Source: Planctomycetota bacterium (lineage in GTDB: Bacteria > Planctomycetota > Planctomycetia > Planctomycetales > Planctomycetaceae). From it: 64,000 nucleotides of DNA. This document shows positions 9,298 through 18,410 of the stretch, piece after piece. The notes below the pieces were generated by a model that did not search any database, was not told where the DNA came from, and worked only from the letters and a program-made list of their open reading frames with translations. Made by a program: the position numbers and the translations under genes. The number at the start of each line of letters is the position of its first letter. The stretch's first letter is position 1. The stretch is taken from the NCBI GenBank assembly GCA_018242525.1, contig JAFEBS010000023.1:62001-126000 (forward strand). The letters are read 5' to 3'.

Positions 9298-9317
9298 CCC
9301 GTTTCTGCTGAGACGGG
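9298..9317 (+). other. Intercistronic hairpin after the channel gene
   Basis: CCCGTTTC, loop TGCT, GAGACGGG forms an 8-bp stem (one G-T pair) 15 bases after the channel gene stop. A five-codon frame, ATG AAA TGG TTG TGG TGA, overlaps the stop codon at 9280 and ends exactly where the stem begins. It has no U tract, so it is not a standard terminator; mRNA processing or partial attenuation between the first and second gene is possible. Confidence 0.4.
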
Positions 9318-9373
9318 CCGGTCGTTTTCGGTGTTGACGCGATAAACCCGCGTATGCAAAGTGATTCCCTCCC

Positions 9374-11443
9374 ATGAGTCGACGTCCCAGAAGCTCGCAG
9401 ACCGTCGCACTGTTTCCATTCCTGGCAGTGCTCGTCTGTACCATGGGATCGTTGATTTTTCTGTTGCTGGTCACGACACGGATGATTCGCGATCGTGCCA
9501 CGGCGCAGTCTGTCACCGAATTGACTTCGCCCCCGACCTTGCCGGTAATGAGCATTTCGACTCCGGCACGACCCACGGCTCCGCCGCTCACTGCGGTCAA
9601 ACAGGAGCCGGATCCGGACGCTGAGCCGCCCGTCGATCTGCGTGCCATCGCTCTGGAACAGCGCCAGCGCGAACTGGATGCCCTGATGTCAAGGTGGAAC
9701 AGTCGACTGGAGGAATTGAACAATGCTCGCGAAGAACGGGCCCGGTTGCTGGCACAACGAAAGCAGTTGCAACAGGGCGCTGCACAACGCGTCGCCGCAC
9801 TCCAGGCGGAACTCAACGAACTCGAAGTCAAACTGGGGACCATGACCGGCAAACTGTCGGCCTCCGCGGTGGGTGATGGGACGATTCGCGAGCGAATCGA
9901 ACTGGAAACGCAGATCAAGGAATTGAAACGACGACTGCGTGCCGCACAGCAGGCCGACCCCGGTGACAACAAATTTGAAGTGGTTCCGTTCGACGTCATG
10001 TCCGGGACATCGCGTCGGCCAATCCTGATCGAATGTACGTCCGAGGGGCTGAGATTCATTCCCGAAGACATCATGATCAAGCCCGACGATCTGGCGGGAT
10101 TTTCGCCGCATGTGAACCCGCTGGTTGTGGGGGCCAGCGCACTGGTCAACTACTGGACTGCATGGAACATTCGCCAGCCGAATCCTGGTCGGCAACCCGA
10201 GCCGTATGTGCTGTTGCTGGTTCGTCCCAGCGGTACGATCGCCTACTACGTGGCCATGAAGATGCTGGTCGACCTGAACAAGCCGCATGGCTATGAATTG
10301 ATTGAGGAAGACACCGAACTTCAGATGCCTCCCGTCGACGCCGGAGCCAGGGCGGCCGTTGAAGCCGCGGTCAATCGATTGCTCGCCGAACGGAGCCAGG
10401 TCTTGCGGCAAGGGGGACTGGGGATCGGCCGCGGCGGCGCTGGTGGCCGCGGATCCGGTACCCTGGGGGGAACAGCCGTAGCACCGGCCGGATCCCGTCC
10501 GGGAAGTTCCAGCAGTCCCGCGTCAGTGTCAGGTTCCGGGCAGTTTGAACTGTCCGACATCATGGATCAGGGCGACGTCGGCAATCGGAACTGGGAACGA
10601 GTCGAAAACTTTGAAGGGCCCCGCCGCGGAAATCCGTCCCGGCCCGGCAGGACCGGTTCGGCAAAAGGGTCGCCAGCCGGACGGGGGACCGGGACTGGCG
10701 GTCAGGCCAGCAGCTCGTCTGGAACGCTGGCAGTCACGGCGGGAACACGAGGAGTCGACGGTACTCCACGGGCCGCTGCCAGGCCGGGGACCGTCCCGTC
10801 CGCCGAATCGTCCGATGGCTCCAGTGGAATTGAAACACTCGAAGGCACGGAGGAGAAAGATTCTTCCAGCGCCAAACCATCCGGTCAACCGGGCGGTACC
10901 GGAATCGATACCGGATTGGGAAGCTCTGGCAATCGATCCGTTCCCGTGGATGATCGCCGCGGCAAAAAGAAAAAGTCCACGGACCGCGAACTGCCCACCG
11001 AGCCTGAACAGTTGGCCAATCGCCACTGGGGAATCTCAGATTACAGTGCCGCCATTGGCCTGGAGCGCGAAGTCCGAATCGATGTCGAGAAAAACCGCTA
11101 TGTCGTCGGCAAGAAACATGCGGTACCACTGGTCGATACGGATTCCAGCGAAGACACCTTTGCCAAGCTGGTCACCGTGCTGGATCTGCAGGCGCATGAT
11201 TGGGGGAAGCCACCACAGGGCTTCTTCTGGAAGCCCAGCCTGAAATACGTCATTGCCGACGGCGGTGATGCCAATTACGAACGAGTTCATTCGTTGTTCG
11301 AGCGTGCGGGATTGACGAGTACCCACGAGTACCCGGGTGAACCACCTGAAATCGTGCCACCGAAACATGTGACGCCAGCGCCCACGGCACCAGCACCGGC
11401 GCCCAAGCCACCGCGTCGATTTTTTCGGGGGATCCTGCCATGA
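9374..11443 (+). CDS. Single-span channel partner, ExbD-like position, Gly/Ser-rich linker
   Basis: A 689-residue protein with one membrane span at residues 12-35 (ALFPFLAVLVCTMGSLIFLLL), preceded by a basic N-terminus, the topology of ExbD/TolR/MotB partners. At the place where those proteins have their proton-carrying Asp, this one has Ala (PFLAVL). A coiled coil follows at about residues 90-195, then a folded region (about 205-345), a low-complexity Gly/Ser/Pro/Arg linker (about 345-540) and a conserved-looking C-terminal domain (RHWGISDYSAAIGLEREV to the end). It overlaps the next gene by four bases (ATGA), indicating translational coupling. No peptidoglycan-binding OmpA-type domain is visible. 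Function beyond channel partner is unknown. Confidence 0.75.
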   Translation: MSRRPRSSQTVALFPFLAVLVCTMGSLIFLLLVTTRMIRDRATAQSVTELTSPPTLPVMSISTPARPTAPPLTAVKQEPDPDAEPPVDLRAIALEQRQRELDALMSRWNSRLEELNNAREERARLLAQRKQLQQGAAQRVAALQAELNELEVKLGTMTGKLSASAVGDGTIRERIELETQIKELKRRLRAAQQADPGDNKFEVVPFDVMSGTSRRPILIECTSEGLRFIPEDIMIKPDDLAGFSPHVNPLVVGASALVNYWTAWNIRQPNPGRQPEPYVLLLVRPSGTIAYYVAMKMLVDLNKPHGYELIEEDTELQMPPVDAGARAAVEAAVNRLLAERSQVLRQGGLGIGRGGAGGRGSGTLGGTAVAPAGSRPGSSSSPASVSGSGQFELSDIMDQGDVGNRNWERVENFEGPRRGNPSRPGRTGSAKGSPAGRGTGTGGQASSSSGTLAVTAGTRGVDGTPRAAARPGTVPSAESSDGSSGIETLEGTEEKDSSSAKPSGQPGGTGIDTGLGSSGNRSVPVDDRRGKKKKSTDRELPTEPEQLANRHWGISDYSAAIGLEREVRIDVEKNRYVVGKKHAVPLVDTDSSEDTFAKLVTVLDLQAHDWGKPPQGFFWKPSLKYVIADGGDANYERVHSLFERAGLTSTHEYPGEPPEIVPPKHVTPAPTAPAPAPKPPRRFFRGILP

Positions 11444-12573
11444 GTCGTCGCCGTGACTTCGAAATCCAGTTCGGTTCAGATTCATTTCTGGACGTGGTTG
11501 CCAACATCGTGGGCATTCTGATCATCCTGATCGTGATCGCGGGGGTGCGCGTCAGCAAGACACCGCCGAAGCCCAAGACGTCACCCGCAGTGCCCACCCT
11601 GGATCTTCCCGTCGCACCCGCTCCGCCTGTGGACCCGCCCGATGAGACAGATTCGGCCGCGCCCGAACCAATCATGGCCGAAGTGACTCCGGAAATGGAT
11701 TCCGAAATCCCCGAAGCATTGCCTCCTCTGGAACCACCGCCCGAACTTGTCGACCGGGTCCGGCAACTGGAAGCCGAGGTTGCCGCCATCACTGCGGAAT
11801 CCAGAACATTGGGAGATGCGCTGGCCGAGAGTCACCGACTGCAAACCACATTGGACGAACGACTGCAGACGGCGCGCGGCCTGCTGGACGAGCGCAAGTC
11901 GCAATTGAACGCAGTCACGGCTCGCGATGCCCAGCAAAAGCAGGATCTGGAATTGACCCGACAAGCGGTCGCCCGATTGCTGCAACAGGTTACCGACCTG
12001 GAACAGAAAACTCCCCCCGTGGAAAAACTGGAACACCGGATTACGCCAGTCAGCCGGACAGTCCTGGGCCAGGAATTGCACTTCCGCCTGGAAGGGGATC
12101 GAGTGGCAGAAGTTCCCATCGAAGCTCTGGTCGAACGGCTGAAAGACCATATCGAACGACGCAAGGACTGGATTATCAAGACGCGCCAGCACAAGGGGCA
12201 GGTCGGCCCGATCAATGGGTTCAACCTGGAATACATCCTGGGTGTCGAAATGATCACAGGTCTGGAAGAATTGCGGGGCGGCGTCGGAGGATACCGCATG
12301 AGCATGCGATATTGGGAAATCCAGCCGGAACCATCACTCCGCGGCGAACCCGAGGACGTCGCACTGTCGCAAGGCTCCAAGTTTTACCAGGCGCTGGTGG
12401 GAGCCGGTCCAGACACGACCCTGACCTTCTGGGTCTATCCAGACAGCTACAACCTGTATCGCAAGCTGCAACGGTTCGCACACGATCAGGGCTTCCCTGT
12501 CGCCGGTCGACCGCTGCCCGCCGGGGTTGCCATCTCGGGCTCACCGAACGGGACGAAGTCGGCCAGTCAGTGA
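11440..12573 (+). CDS. Single-span channel partner with ExbD-type membrane aspartate
   Basis: A 377-residue protein whose N-terminus, FGSDSFLDVVANIVGILIIL (residues 11-30), resembles the ExbD/TolR/MotB segment in which one Asp (here Asp18) at the start of the only membrane span carries protons. A proline-rich periplasmic stretch follows (residues 42-100), then a coiled coil (about 105-195) and a C-terminal globular part (about 205-377) that I do not recognise. It starts inside the stop of the previous gene. With the channel protein at 7817 and the partner at 9374 it forms a complete putative proton-driven motor with two unlike single-span subunits. Confidence 0.8.
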   Translation: MSRRRDFEIQFGSDSFLDVVANIVGILIILIVIAGVRVSKTPPKPKTSPAVPTLDLPVAPAPPVDPPDETDSAAPEPIMAEVTPEMDSEIPEALPPLEPPPELVDRVRQLEAEVAAITAESRTLGDALAESHRLQTTLDERLQTARGLLDERKSQLNAVTARDAQQKQDLELTRQAVARLLQQVTDLEQKTPPVEKLEHRITPVSRTVLGQELHFRLEGDRVAEVPIEALVERLKDHIERRKDWIIKTRQHKGQVGPINGFNLEYILGVEMITGLEELRGGVGGYRMSMRYWEIQPEPSLRGEPEDVALSQGSKFYQALVGAGPDTTLTFWVYPDSYNLYRKLQRFAHDQGFPVAGRPLPAGVAISGSPNGTKSASQ

Positions 12574-12594
12574 GGAATGTCCCGGTTGCGGATC

Positions 12595-12927
12595 TTATGC
12601 CTGGTCACGATGCGTTCCCGCCTCGACCGAGCTGCCGGATTCCTTTGCCGCCCCCGAATTCAGAGTCCAGTTCGCGACTTCTTGAGCCCGGCGTTTCAGA
12701 TAATTCAGCCAGCGTTTGGCCCAGACGAACTCCGTTGCCAGAATCGCCAGTCCGGCCGGAATCACCACCATCGCCGGACCTGGCAGGACGATCATCGCGA
12801 CGCCCACGACCAGCACGGATATTCCGAGCACGAAGATGATCAACTGCCGGATCGGGCGCAGCATTGAGTTCACCGCCGTTGGCGGCGGCGAATAGACAAC
12901 GGCGGGTGGCTCGTCAACGGGTTCCAT
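12595..12927 (-). CDS. PGPGW-family small membrane protein
   Basis: A 110-residue protein with two adjoining hydrophobic spans (about residues 25-45 and 48-65) around the family hallmark VLPGPAMVVIPAGLAILATEF, the PGPGW-type putative transmembrane family. A basic amphipathic stretch follows (WAKRWLNYLKRRAQEV) and the tail is polar. These proteins sit in the inner membrane; their role is unknown. It converges with the channel operon, its stop lying 21 bp from that operon's last stop. Confidence 0.85.
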   Translation of the reverse strand: MEPVDEPPAVVYSPPPTAVNSMLRPIRQLIIFVLGISVLVVGVAMIVLPGPAMVVIPAGLAILATEFVWAKRWLNYLKRRAQEVANWTLNSGAAKESGSSVEAGTHRDQA

Positions 12928-13061
12928 GCTCCCATTCTACGCACAGTCGCCAGGCTGCGAAAATGGCGCTTGAACGAGTGGGGAGTCCGTGATGAGAGCG
13001 CTATGCGGTCCGAGACTTCGAATCGGACGATAGCAGCTCTGATTCTCTTCCGTTTCCAATG

Positions 13062-13436
13062 TTACTGTGCGCTGGCCATATCCGGTCGCAATCGCCTGGC
13101 GTCGCGCAAGTACACGTGAACGATTTCCGCCTGCTTCTTGTCCGTGTTGACATGCAACAACACACGGATACAGCGCGGGACCGATGCACTGGGAACGGCG
13201 ATTTCGGAGGCACACAGCAGTGGTACCAGCTTCATCCCCAGTGCGCGCGCGGCTTCCGCGGGGAAGGTTGAGGTCAAATCGGGGGACGTCGTGAAAATGG
13301 CGGACACAATTTCGTCAAATTCGGTAATCCCGTTGACTCGCAACAGTTCCTGCAACAGTTCGCGCGTGGCCGCCAGAATCTGTTCGGGCACATCGGCATC
13401 AACGCTGGTGGCTCCGCGAATCCCCCGGACCGACAT
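13062..13436 (-). CDS. aroH: Chorismate mutase, AroH type
   Basis: This 124-residue protein matches the trimeric AroH class of chorismate mutase (Bacillus subtilis type), which converts chorismate to prephenate on the way to Phe and Tyr. The N-terminus [13 protein letters not shown] reproduces the class signature including the active-site Arg7. The Cys-x-x-Glu segment (LLCASEI) supplies the equivalents of Cys75 and Glu78, CIRVLLHV supplies Arg90, and [15 protein letters not shown] carries the Tyr and Arg of the C-terminal wall. I chose the ATG at 13436 because it puts the active Arg at position 7 and has GGGGAG upstream; a TTG two codons earlier is possible. The tyrA gene acting on its product is at 60940 in the same window. 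Confidence 0.93.
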   Translation of the reverse strand: MSVRGIRGATSVDADVPEQILAATRELLQELLRVNGITEFDEIVSAIFTTSPDLTSTFPAEAARALGMKLVPLLCASEIAVPSASVPRCIRVLLHVNTDKKQAEIVHVYLRDARRLRPDMASAQ

Positions 13437-13761
13437 GTTCAAACGCTCCCCCGCAGACAGGTGTTCACCAATGTTTGTGCTCCGACACGGTCAGCACTTC
13501 CAGGACTTTCCATTGGATCGCAACTGATGGATGTTTTGCTCGAATGAAGAATCTTAGGGCTGGGCCTGGAGTCCCGTCTGCCCAGAAACCTGCGAATTTG
13601 CAGTCGCCGCAAGTGCAAAGAAATATCCGATTTCCTGCAGGCTCGCCAGTTGGTTCGGATTCCTCTTCCCGATTTCCGTCCGTTGAGCTAAAAGATCGGC
13701 TGGGACAGGGACCGTCCAGCCGCGCCGGCGCGCGTGGTACATCACAACCAGGGAGGGCAAC
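13437..13761. other. Divergent spacer, no gene seen
   Basis: This 325-bp stretch separates aroH (-) from lpxD (+) and should contain both promoters. I see no ORF with coding character, no convincing -35/-10 pair and no repeat. The right end carries the strong lpxD ribosome site (AGGGAGGG). Confidence 0.5.
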
Positions 13762-14850
13762 GTGGGTCACACTGTGGGTTCGCTGGCGACGCTGGTACAA
13801 GGCGAAGTGCGGGGGGAGTCGGATCGATTGATCTGTAATGCGGCGGCGATTGAATCCGCCGGCCCCGACGCCGTCACCTTTGTGCTCGACGAAAGCCACG
13901 TCAAACGCCTTGAGGCCTGCCGTGCGGGTGCCGTGATCCTGAACGCGAAAATTGCCTCTGGAGTGACCGTCGCCGCCAGTACATCCCTGATCGTGGTGGC
14001 CGATCCTCACGCGGCATTCATGCAGATTCTTCCGAAATTCCGCAAGATCCGCGGGCGCCCCGCTCGTGGAATCTCCCCCCAGGCCCACATCAGCCCTGGC
14101 GCAATCATCGGTGCGGACTGCTATGTCGGACCCGGTGTGACCATTGCCGAAGAGGTTGAGATTGGAACGGGTTGCGACATTCATCCCGGTGCGGTGATCA
14201 GCGCGGGTTGCCGACTTGGCAACGACGTGGTGGTTCATCCCAACGCCGTCCTGTACCAGGACGTCACGCTCGGCGATCGGGTGATCATCCACAGCGGGGC
14301 CGTCATCGGTGCTGATGGATTTGGCTACCGGTTCACCGACGGACGATTCATCAAGATTCCCCAATTGGGGACCGTTGAGATTCACGAAGACGCGGAAATC
14401 GGCGCCTGTACCACCATCGATCGCGGTGCCATCGGCCCCACGATCGTCGGAGCCGGCACCAAGCTCGACAACCTGGTGATGATTGCCCACAACTGCGAAC
14501 TGGGCAAGCACAACGTGTTTGCGTCGCAAGTCGGCCTGGCAGGCTCGTGTACGACTGGGGACTATGTGCGGCTGGGTGGACAGGTCGGCATTCGTGACCA
14601 CATCCGCTTGAATTCCGGCTGCATGGTCGGTGCCAAGGGGGGGGTTCACAAGGATATCCCCGAAGGAGAAATCTGGATCGGTTACCCCGCCACTCCAGAG
14701 GCCGAGCAGAAGCGGCTGGTGTTCTCGTTGAAGCGAGTCCCTGAGATGCGGGACCAGGTCCGAAACCTGGAAAAGCAAGTCGCAGCACTGATGAAACAGA
14801 TGGCGGAACTGCAGGGAGAAGCTCCCGAGGAATTGCGAAAGGCGGGCTGA
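13762..14850 (+). CDS. lpxD: UDP-3-O-acylglucosamine N-acyltransferase LpxD
   Basis: LpxD transfers a hydroxyacyl chain to the 2-amino group of UDP-3-O-acylglucosamine in lipid A synthesis, in the cytoplasm. The 362-residue protein has the N-terminal uridine-binding domain (residues 1-100, with VTFVLDESH) and then left-handed beta-helix hexapeptide repeats (about 100-290: ISPGAIIGADCYVGPGVTIA and following). The catalytic His lies in MIAHNCELGKH (His243), and IGADGFGYRF is a family motif. A C-terminal coiled helix (about 310-355) is typical. The start is GTG at 13762, seven bases after AGGGAGGG. The length agrees with the family (about 340-360). lpxI follows 58 bp downstream, so the two are likely co-transcribed. 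Confidence 0.95.
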   Translation: MGHTVGSLATLVQGEVRGESDRLICNAAAIESAGPDAVTFVLDESHVKRLEACRAGAVILNAKIASGVTVAASTSLIVVADPHAAFMQILPKFRKIRGRPARGISPQAHISPGAIIGADCYVGPGVTIAEEVEIGTGCDIHPGAVISAGCRLGNDVVVHPNAVLYQDVTLGDRVIIHSGAVIGADGFGYRFTDGRFIKIPQLGTVEIHEDAEIGACTTIDRGAIGPTIVGAGTKLDNLVMIAHNCELGKHNVFASQVGLAGSCTTGDYVRLGGQVGIRDHIRLNSGCMVGAKGGVHKDIPEGEIWIGYPATPEAEQKRLVFSLKRVPEMRDQVRNLEKQVAALMKQMAELQGEAPEELRKAG

Positions 14851-14908
14851 CCCCGCGCCGGTCCCACCGGAAGGTTGACATACTTCAAGAATTGATGACA
14901 ACGCGGCC

Positions 14909-15805
14909 ATGGACGACAACGGACCCAACTTGATCAAACTCCCCACGCGGCGAGTTGGACTGCTGGCGGGAGCAGGACGGTTTCCCGTGGCGTTTGCCGA
15001 AGCGGCACAACGTCAGGGACTGCACGTCTATTGTGTCGGCGTCGCCGGAATGGCCGACGCGGAACAACTGCAGGCAGTCTGCTATTCCTACGCGGAAACC
15101 CCGCTGGCTCGCCTGGGACGTCCGATCCGACTGTTCAAGCGCGCCAAGATCGACCGGGTCGTCATGGCGGGAAAAATTGAGAAGACCGTCCTGTTCCAGC
15201 CGTTTCGGGTTTTGCGGCTGCTGCCGGACTGGCGCACCATTCACATGTGGTACCGCTACGCAACTCGAGACCGCAAGGATGACACGCTGTTGCTGGCGGT
15301 GATTCGCGAGTTCGAGCGGGACAACATTCATTTTGATTCGGCCCTCGACTATTGTCCGGAGTTACTCGTGAAACACGGATTCCTGACGCGGCGCAAGCCC
15401 ACAGATGCTCAATGGCGCGACATCCGGTTCGGCTGGGATCTCGCCAAGGAAATGGGACGGCTCGATATCGGCCAGTCCGTTGTGGTTAATGACCTGGCCG
15501 TGATCGCCGTCGAAGCGATCGAAGGGACAGATCGCACCATTCGCCGCGCGGGTGAACTGTGCCGCCGCGGCGGATTTACCGTCGTCAAGGTCGCCAAACC
15601 CCAGCAGGATATGCGGTTTGATGTTCCCACCATCGGAGCTCAAACGATCAAGACCCTGCAGGAATCTGGTGGCAGGGTGCTGGCGATCGAAAGCAACAAG
15701 ACCATCATCCTCGATCAGGAAGACGTGATCGACCTGGCCGACCGCCTGGGGATCGCCATTGTCGCCATCAACGCCGAAGAACTGGAATTGCGCGTCGCCG
15801 GCTGA
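14909..15805 (+). CDS. lpxI: UDP-2,3-diacylglucosamine pyrophosphatase LpxI
   Basis: This 298-residue protein belongs to the LpxI (formerly DUF1009) family, which hydrolyses UDP-2,3-diacylglucosamine to lipid X, the step done by LpxH in enterobacteria. It shows the N-terminal nucleotide-binding pattern RVGLLAGAGRFPVAFAEAA, then FKRAKIDRVVMAGKIEK, and the C-terminal catalytic region AGELCRRGGFTVVKVAKP followed by QDMRFDVPTIGAQTI, which contains the Asp region essential in Caulobacter LpxI. It is immediately downstream of lpxD, two genes of one pathway side by side. Together they indicate that this organism makes lipid A. Confidence 0.93.
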   Translation: MDDNGPNLIKLPTRRVGLLAGAGRFPVAFAEAAQRQGLHVYCVGVAGMADAEQLQAVCYSYAETPLARLGRPIRLFKRAKIDRVVMAGKIEKTVLFQPFRVLRLLPDWRTIHMWYRYATRDRKDDTLLLAVIREFERDNIHFDSALDYCPELLVKHGFLTRRKPTDAQWRDIRFGWDLAKEMGRLDIGQSVVVNDLAVIAVEAIEGTDRTIRRAGELCRRGGFTVVKVAKPQQDMRFDVPTIGAQTIKTLQESGGRVLAIESNKTIILDQEDVIDLADRLGIAIVAINAEELELRVAG

Positions 15806-15871
15806 TGGCACTTCGACGATCGGACAGCAATCACGGGGAAGTCGGACTCGATGCGGGCAGCGTCGGCCACG

Positions 15872-16309
15872 CTATTCGTCCAGCATCCGTACATCGCTGT
15901 CGCTGGCAGATGCGACCGGCTCATCGCGTTCGCTGGCAAAATACTCGTCGGGGGCCTGCCCCAACTCGATCACTTCGGTATGGGCCGCATGGACATCAGA
16001 TGCAGGCTCGGCATCCGGTTCGCCTGGTCCCATTTCGACCCGGAACTTTTCCCCGGCAAACGCCAGTTCGTCCCCCGGCAGCAGCGCTCCGCGAATCACT
16101 CGCTGACCATTGACCTTGGTCCCGTTGGTGCTGCCCAGGTCCCGAATAAACAGCAATCCATCAGTTCGAACGATCAGACAATGCAACTTCGAAATGCTGC
16201 TCTGGTCAATGCAGACATCACACAAGTCGTCCTGTCGGCCGACAAGCGTCACATCCCGCAGAATCTGAATTGGACGTCCACCGCGAAGTGGAACGAGCTG
16301 AGCACGCAT
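15872..16309 (-). CDS. FHA-domain protein
   Basis: A 145-residue protein with one forkhead-associated domain (about residues 5-95), which binds phosphothreonine peptides. Visible FHA hallmarks are VGRQ, SSISKLHCLIV (the Ser/His contact loop) and DLGSTNGTKVNG. The remainder is an acidic tail with no recognisable domain. I chose the ATG at 16309 (MRAQLVPLRGGRPI), which matches how planctomycete FHA proteins begin; an ATG nine codons earlier is also open. The partner Ser/Thr kinase is not in the window. It converges with lpxI. Confidence 0.85.
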   Translation of the reverse strand: MRAQLVPLRGGRPIQILRDVTLVGRQDDLCDVCIDQSSISKLHCLIVRTDGLLFIRDLGSTNGTKVNGQRVIRGALLPGDELAFAGEKFRVEMGPGEPDAEPASDVHAAHTEVIELGQAPDEYFASERDEPVASASDSDVRMLDE

Positions 16310-16744
16310 GAGGCGATTACCTTGACAAGCCTGCATGGCTGATTAACGCCACAACATTCTCCGTCGTCACGAGGTGCTGTCAAGCCGGGTCCGATCGGGC
16401 GACCGGGCCACGTAACCAGGATGAAGTTTCTCTGAACCGAAGTCTCCGTATGGCCAAATAGTCTCCATGGTCGGATATCGCGAAAGAATTTCCCTGTTTT
16501 TGTGGCTGATTCCAAAAAAACCGGGGAAACGAGTGCTCCAAATTCGTCAAAAACGAGTATGGATCAAGGTCCGGATGTGCCAGATGTTCTTCTTGTTCGG
16601 ATTTTGAGAAGACATCATAGTACGCGCGATTTGAGGGCGGTTTTCAACAATGCGAGCAACCGGCGTCAGAATGAGAATGCCCGGACGGATTCAATGCGAG
16701 TATTCAGAGTTCCCAATTCGGGAAACAGTAAACAGGAGTTTTCC
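16310..16744. other. Spacer before the propeller gene, no gene seen
   Basis: The reading frame of the next gene stays open leftwards to 16502, but that extension has no coding character and the signal peptide begins at 16745. I see no RNA gene or repeat. The right end carries the ribosome site AGGAG, seven bases before the ATG. Confidence 0.45.
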
Positions 16745-18271
16745 ATGTTTGGACGGTATCTGGTTCGTGTCTCAATGATGAGTTTGGTCGTTCTGGCGTG
16801 CGAACTCGCCCAGGCAGCCACCACCCACGGAACGGTGGAAGCAGTGTCGGTCGAGGAGAAAACTGTCACCATCAAGTTGAATGGGAAGAAGGAAGAATCG
16901 AAGGAATTCACGCTCGGGCCCAACGTCGTCATCCTGGTGGATGGCAAGAAGGCGACGCTGGACGACATCTCCGACGGCCAGACCGCCATCGTCACGGCCA
17001 ACTCATCCAATGTTGCTGCGAAAATCGTTCTGAAGTCACCCAAAACTCCGGTCGTCAAAAAGCCGAGTCGGCCTCCCGCCGGCGACTCAGAAGCAGTCAC
17101 GGGAACGGGTGGTTCCTGGCCACAGTACCGAGGTCCGAACCGGGACAACATTTCCCTGGAAACGGACCTGCTCGATGCCTGGCCAGACAGCGGTCCAAAG
17201 TTGATCTGGGAACAGAAGAACCTGGGCGAAGGCTTTTCCTCCGTTTCCATTTCGGAAGGAAAGCTGTTCACGATGGGGAACCAGGGCAGTAACGAAATGC
17301 TGCTAGCCATGGATGTCTCCAGCGGAAAACCTCTCTGGGCCACCAAGACCGGCGGGAATGCCTATCGCAACGGCATGGGAAACGGCCCCCGTGGAACACC
17401 CACTGTGGACAACGACCGCGTCTATGCCCTGGGGGCAAACGGTGACCTGATCTGCGCGGGGGTCGACAACGGCGAAATTGTCTGGCACAAGAACATCCTG
17501 CAGGAATACGGCGGCGAAAACATCCAGTGGGGGATCAGTGAATCAGTCCTGATCGACGGCAACAAGGTGATCTGCTGTCCGGGCGGCAGACAGGCCACCA
17601 TTGTGGCGCTTGATAAACTGACCGGCCGCGGGCTCTGGCGATCCTCCATCCAGGGTGCCCCCAAAGCCTCGTACGCATCACCAATCCTGGTCGAATACGG
17701 CGGCGAGCGAATGATTGTGAACTACGTCCACACGGCCGTCGTCGCCGTTCGCGCCAAGAGCGGCGACGTGCTGTGGGGATACCCGACATCCGCCAACCCA
17801 ACCGCCAACTGCTCAACCCCGCTGTACGAGGACGGAATGGTCTTCACCGCCTCCGGGTACGGAACGGGTTGTGCCATGTTCAAACTCGGCCCCAACGGAA
17901 AAGCGACGGGTGGCTACTCCAATAAGGAAATGAAGAACCATCACGGCGGGATGGTCGTCCTGGATGGGCACGTCTACGGATTCGATGAACAGATTCTGCG
18001 TTGCCTGGACCTGAAGACGGGCGATTCGGTCTGGCAGGACCGCTCAGTCGGCAAAGGCTCGTTGACCTGTGCCGACGGCCACTTGTACCTGCGCAGCGAA
18101 AAGGGGGAAGTGGCCCTCTGTAAGGCGACACCCAACGGCTACGAGGAAAGCGGCCGATTCGATCCAGCCAACCGCAGCGACAAGCCCGCCTGGGCGCATC
18201 CTGTCGTCTGTGGTGGCCGCCTGTATTTGCGCGACATGGACACTTTGACGGTCTACGATCTGAAGAAGTGA
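16745..18271 (+). CDS. Secreted PQQ-like beta-propeller protein
   Basis: A 508-residue exported protein. The signal peptide is MFGRYLVRVSMMSLVVLACELAQA, cleaved before ATTHG. A small N-terminal domain (about residues 25-100, strands such as EEKTVTIKLNGKKEE) is followed by a Lys/Pro linker and a propeller (about 120-508) of PQQ-type blades with repeating Gly-x-x-x-W elements: SWPQYRGPNRDNIS, SSGKPLWATKTGG, DNGEIVWHKN, LTGRGLWRSS, KSGDVLWGYP and KTGDSVWQDR. Such quinoprotein-like propellers are abundant in planctomycetes, usually without evidence that PQQ is bound. The start was chosen from the signal peptide and AGGAG. No neighbour suggests a specific substrate. Confidence 0.85.
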   Translation: MFGRYLVRVSMMSLVVLACELAQAATTHGTVEAVSVEEKTVTIKLNGKKEESKEFTLGPNVVILVDGKKATLDDISDGQTAIVTANSSNVAAKIVLKSPKTPVVKKPSRPPAGDSEAVTGTGGSWPQYRGPNRDNISLETDLLDAWPDSGPKLIWEQKNLGEGFSSVSISEGKLFTMGNQGSNEMLLAMDVSSGKPLWATKTGGNAYRNGMGNGPRGTPTVDNDRVYALGANGDLICAGVDNGEIVWHKNILQEYGGENIQWGISESVLIDGNKVICCPGGRQATIVALDKLTGRGLWRSSIQGAPKASYASPILVEYGGERMIVNYVHTAVVAVRAKSGDVLWGYPTSANPTANCSTPLYEDGMVFTASGYGTGCAMFKLGPNGKATGGYSNKEMKNHHGGMVVLDGHVYGFDEQILRCLDLKTGDSVWQDRSVGKGSLTCADGHLYLRSEKGEVALCKATPNGYEESGRFDPANRSDKPAWAHPVVCGGRLYLRDMDTLTVYDLKK

Positions 18272-18308
18272 TGGGAACGGCACGCCACCCGGCTATACCC
18301 ACAAAAAA

Positions 18309-18405
18309 TGGGGTCTGACCGGTCTGACCGGTCTGACCCCCTCCCAAGGTGGTTTCAATTCAAATCAGATATCTGTGGCAGGGGTCTGACCCCATTTTGA
18401 GGGCA
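18309..18405 (+). repeat. REP-like GGTCTGACC repeat cluster, copy C
   Basis: Three exact head-to-tail copies of GGTCTGACC occupy 18312-18338 (period 9), and a fourth, GGGGTCTGACCCC, sits at 18381-18393. The unit is close to its own reverse complement, so hairpins can form. The following TTTTGAGGGCAAAGCC contributes the GAGGG ribosome site of the next gene. Related copies are at 1648 and 22988. Confidence 0.65.
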
Positions 18406-18410
18406 AAGCC

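Noticed and set aside
7817..12573. Zorya defence system
   Set aside because: The MotA-like protein with a long tail recalls ZorA, but no OmpA-domain ZorB and no ZorC/ZorD or ZorE gene is present.
18312..18338. Tandem GGTCTGACC units considered as a CRISPR array
   Set aside because: The unit is 9 bp with no spacers, and there are no cas genes nearby.
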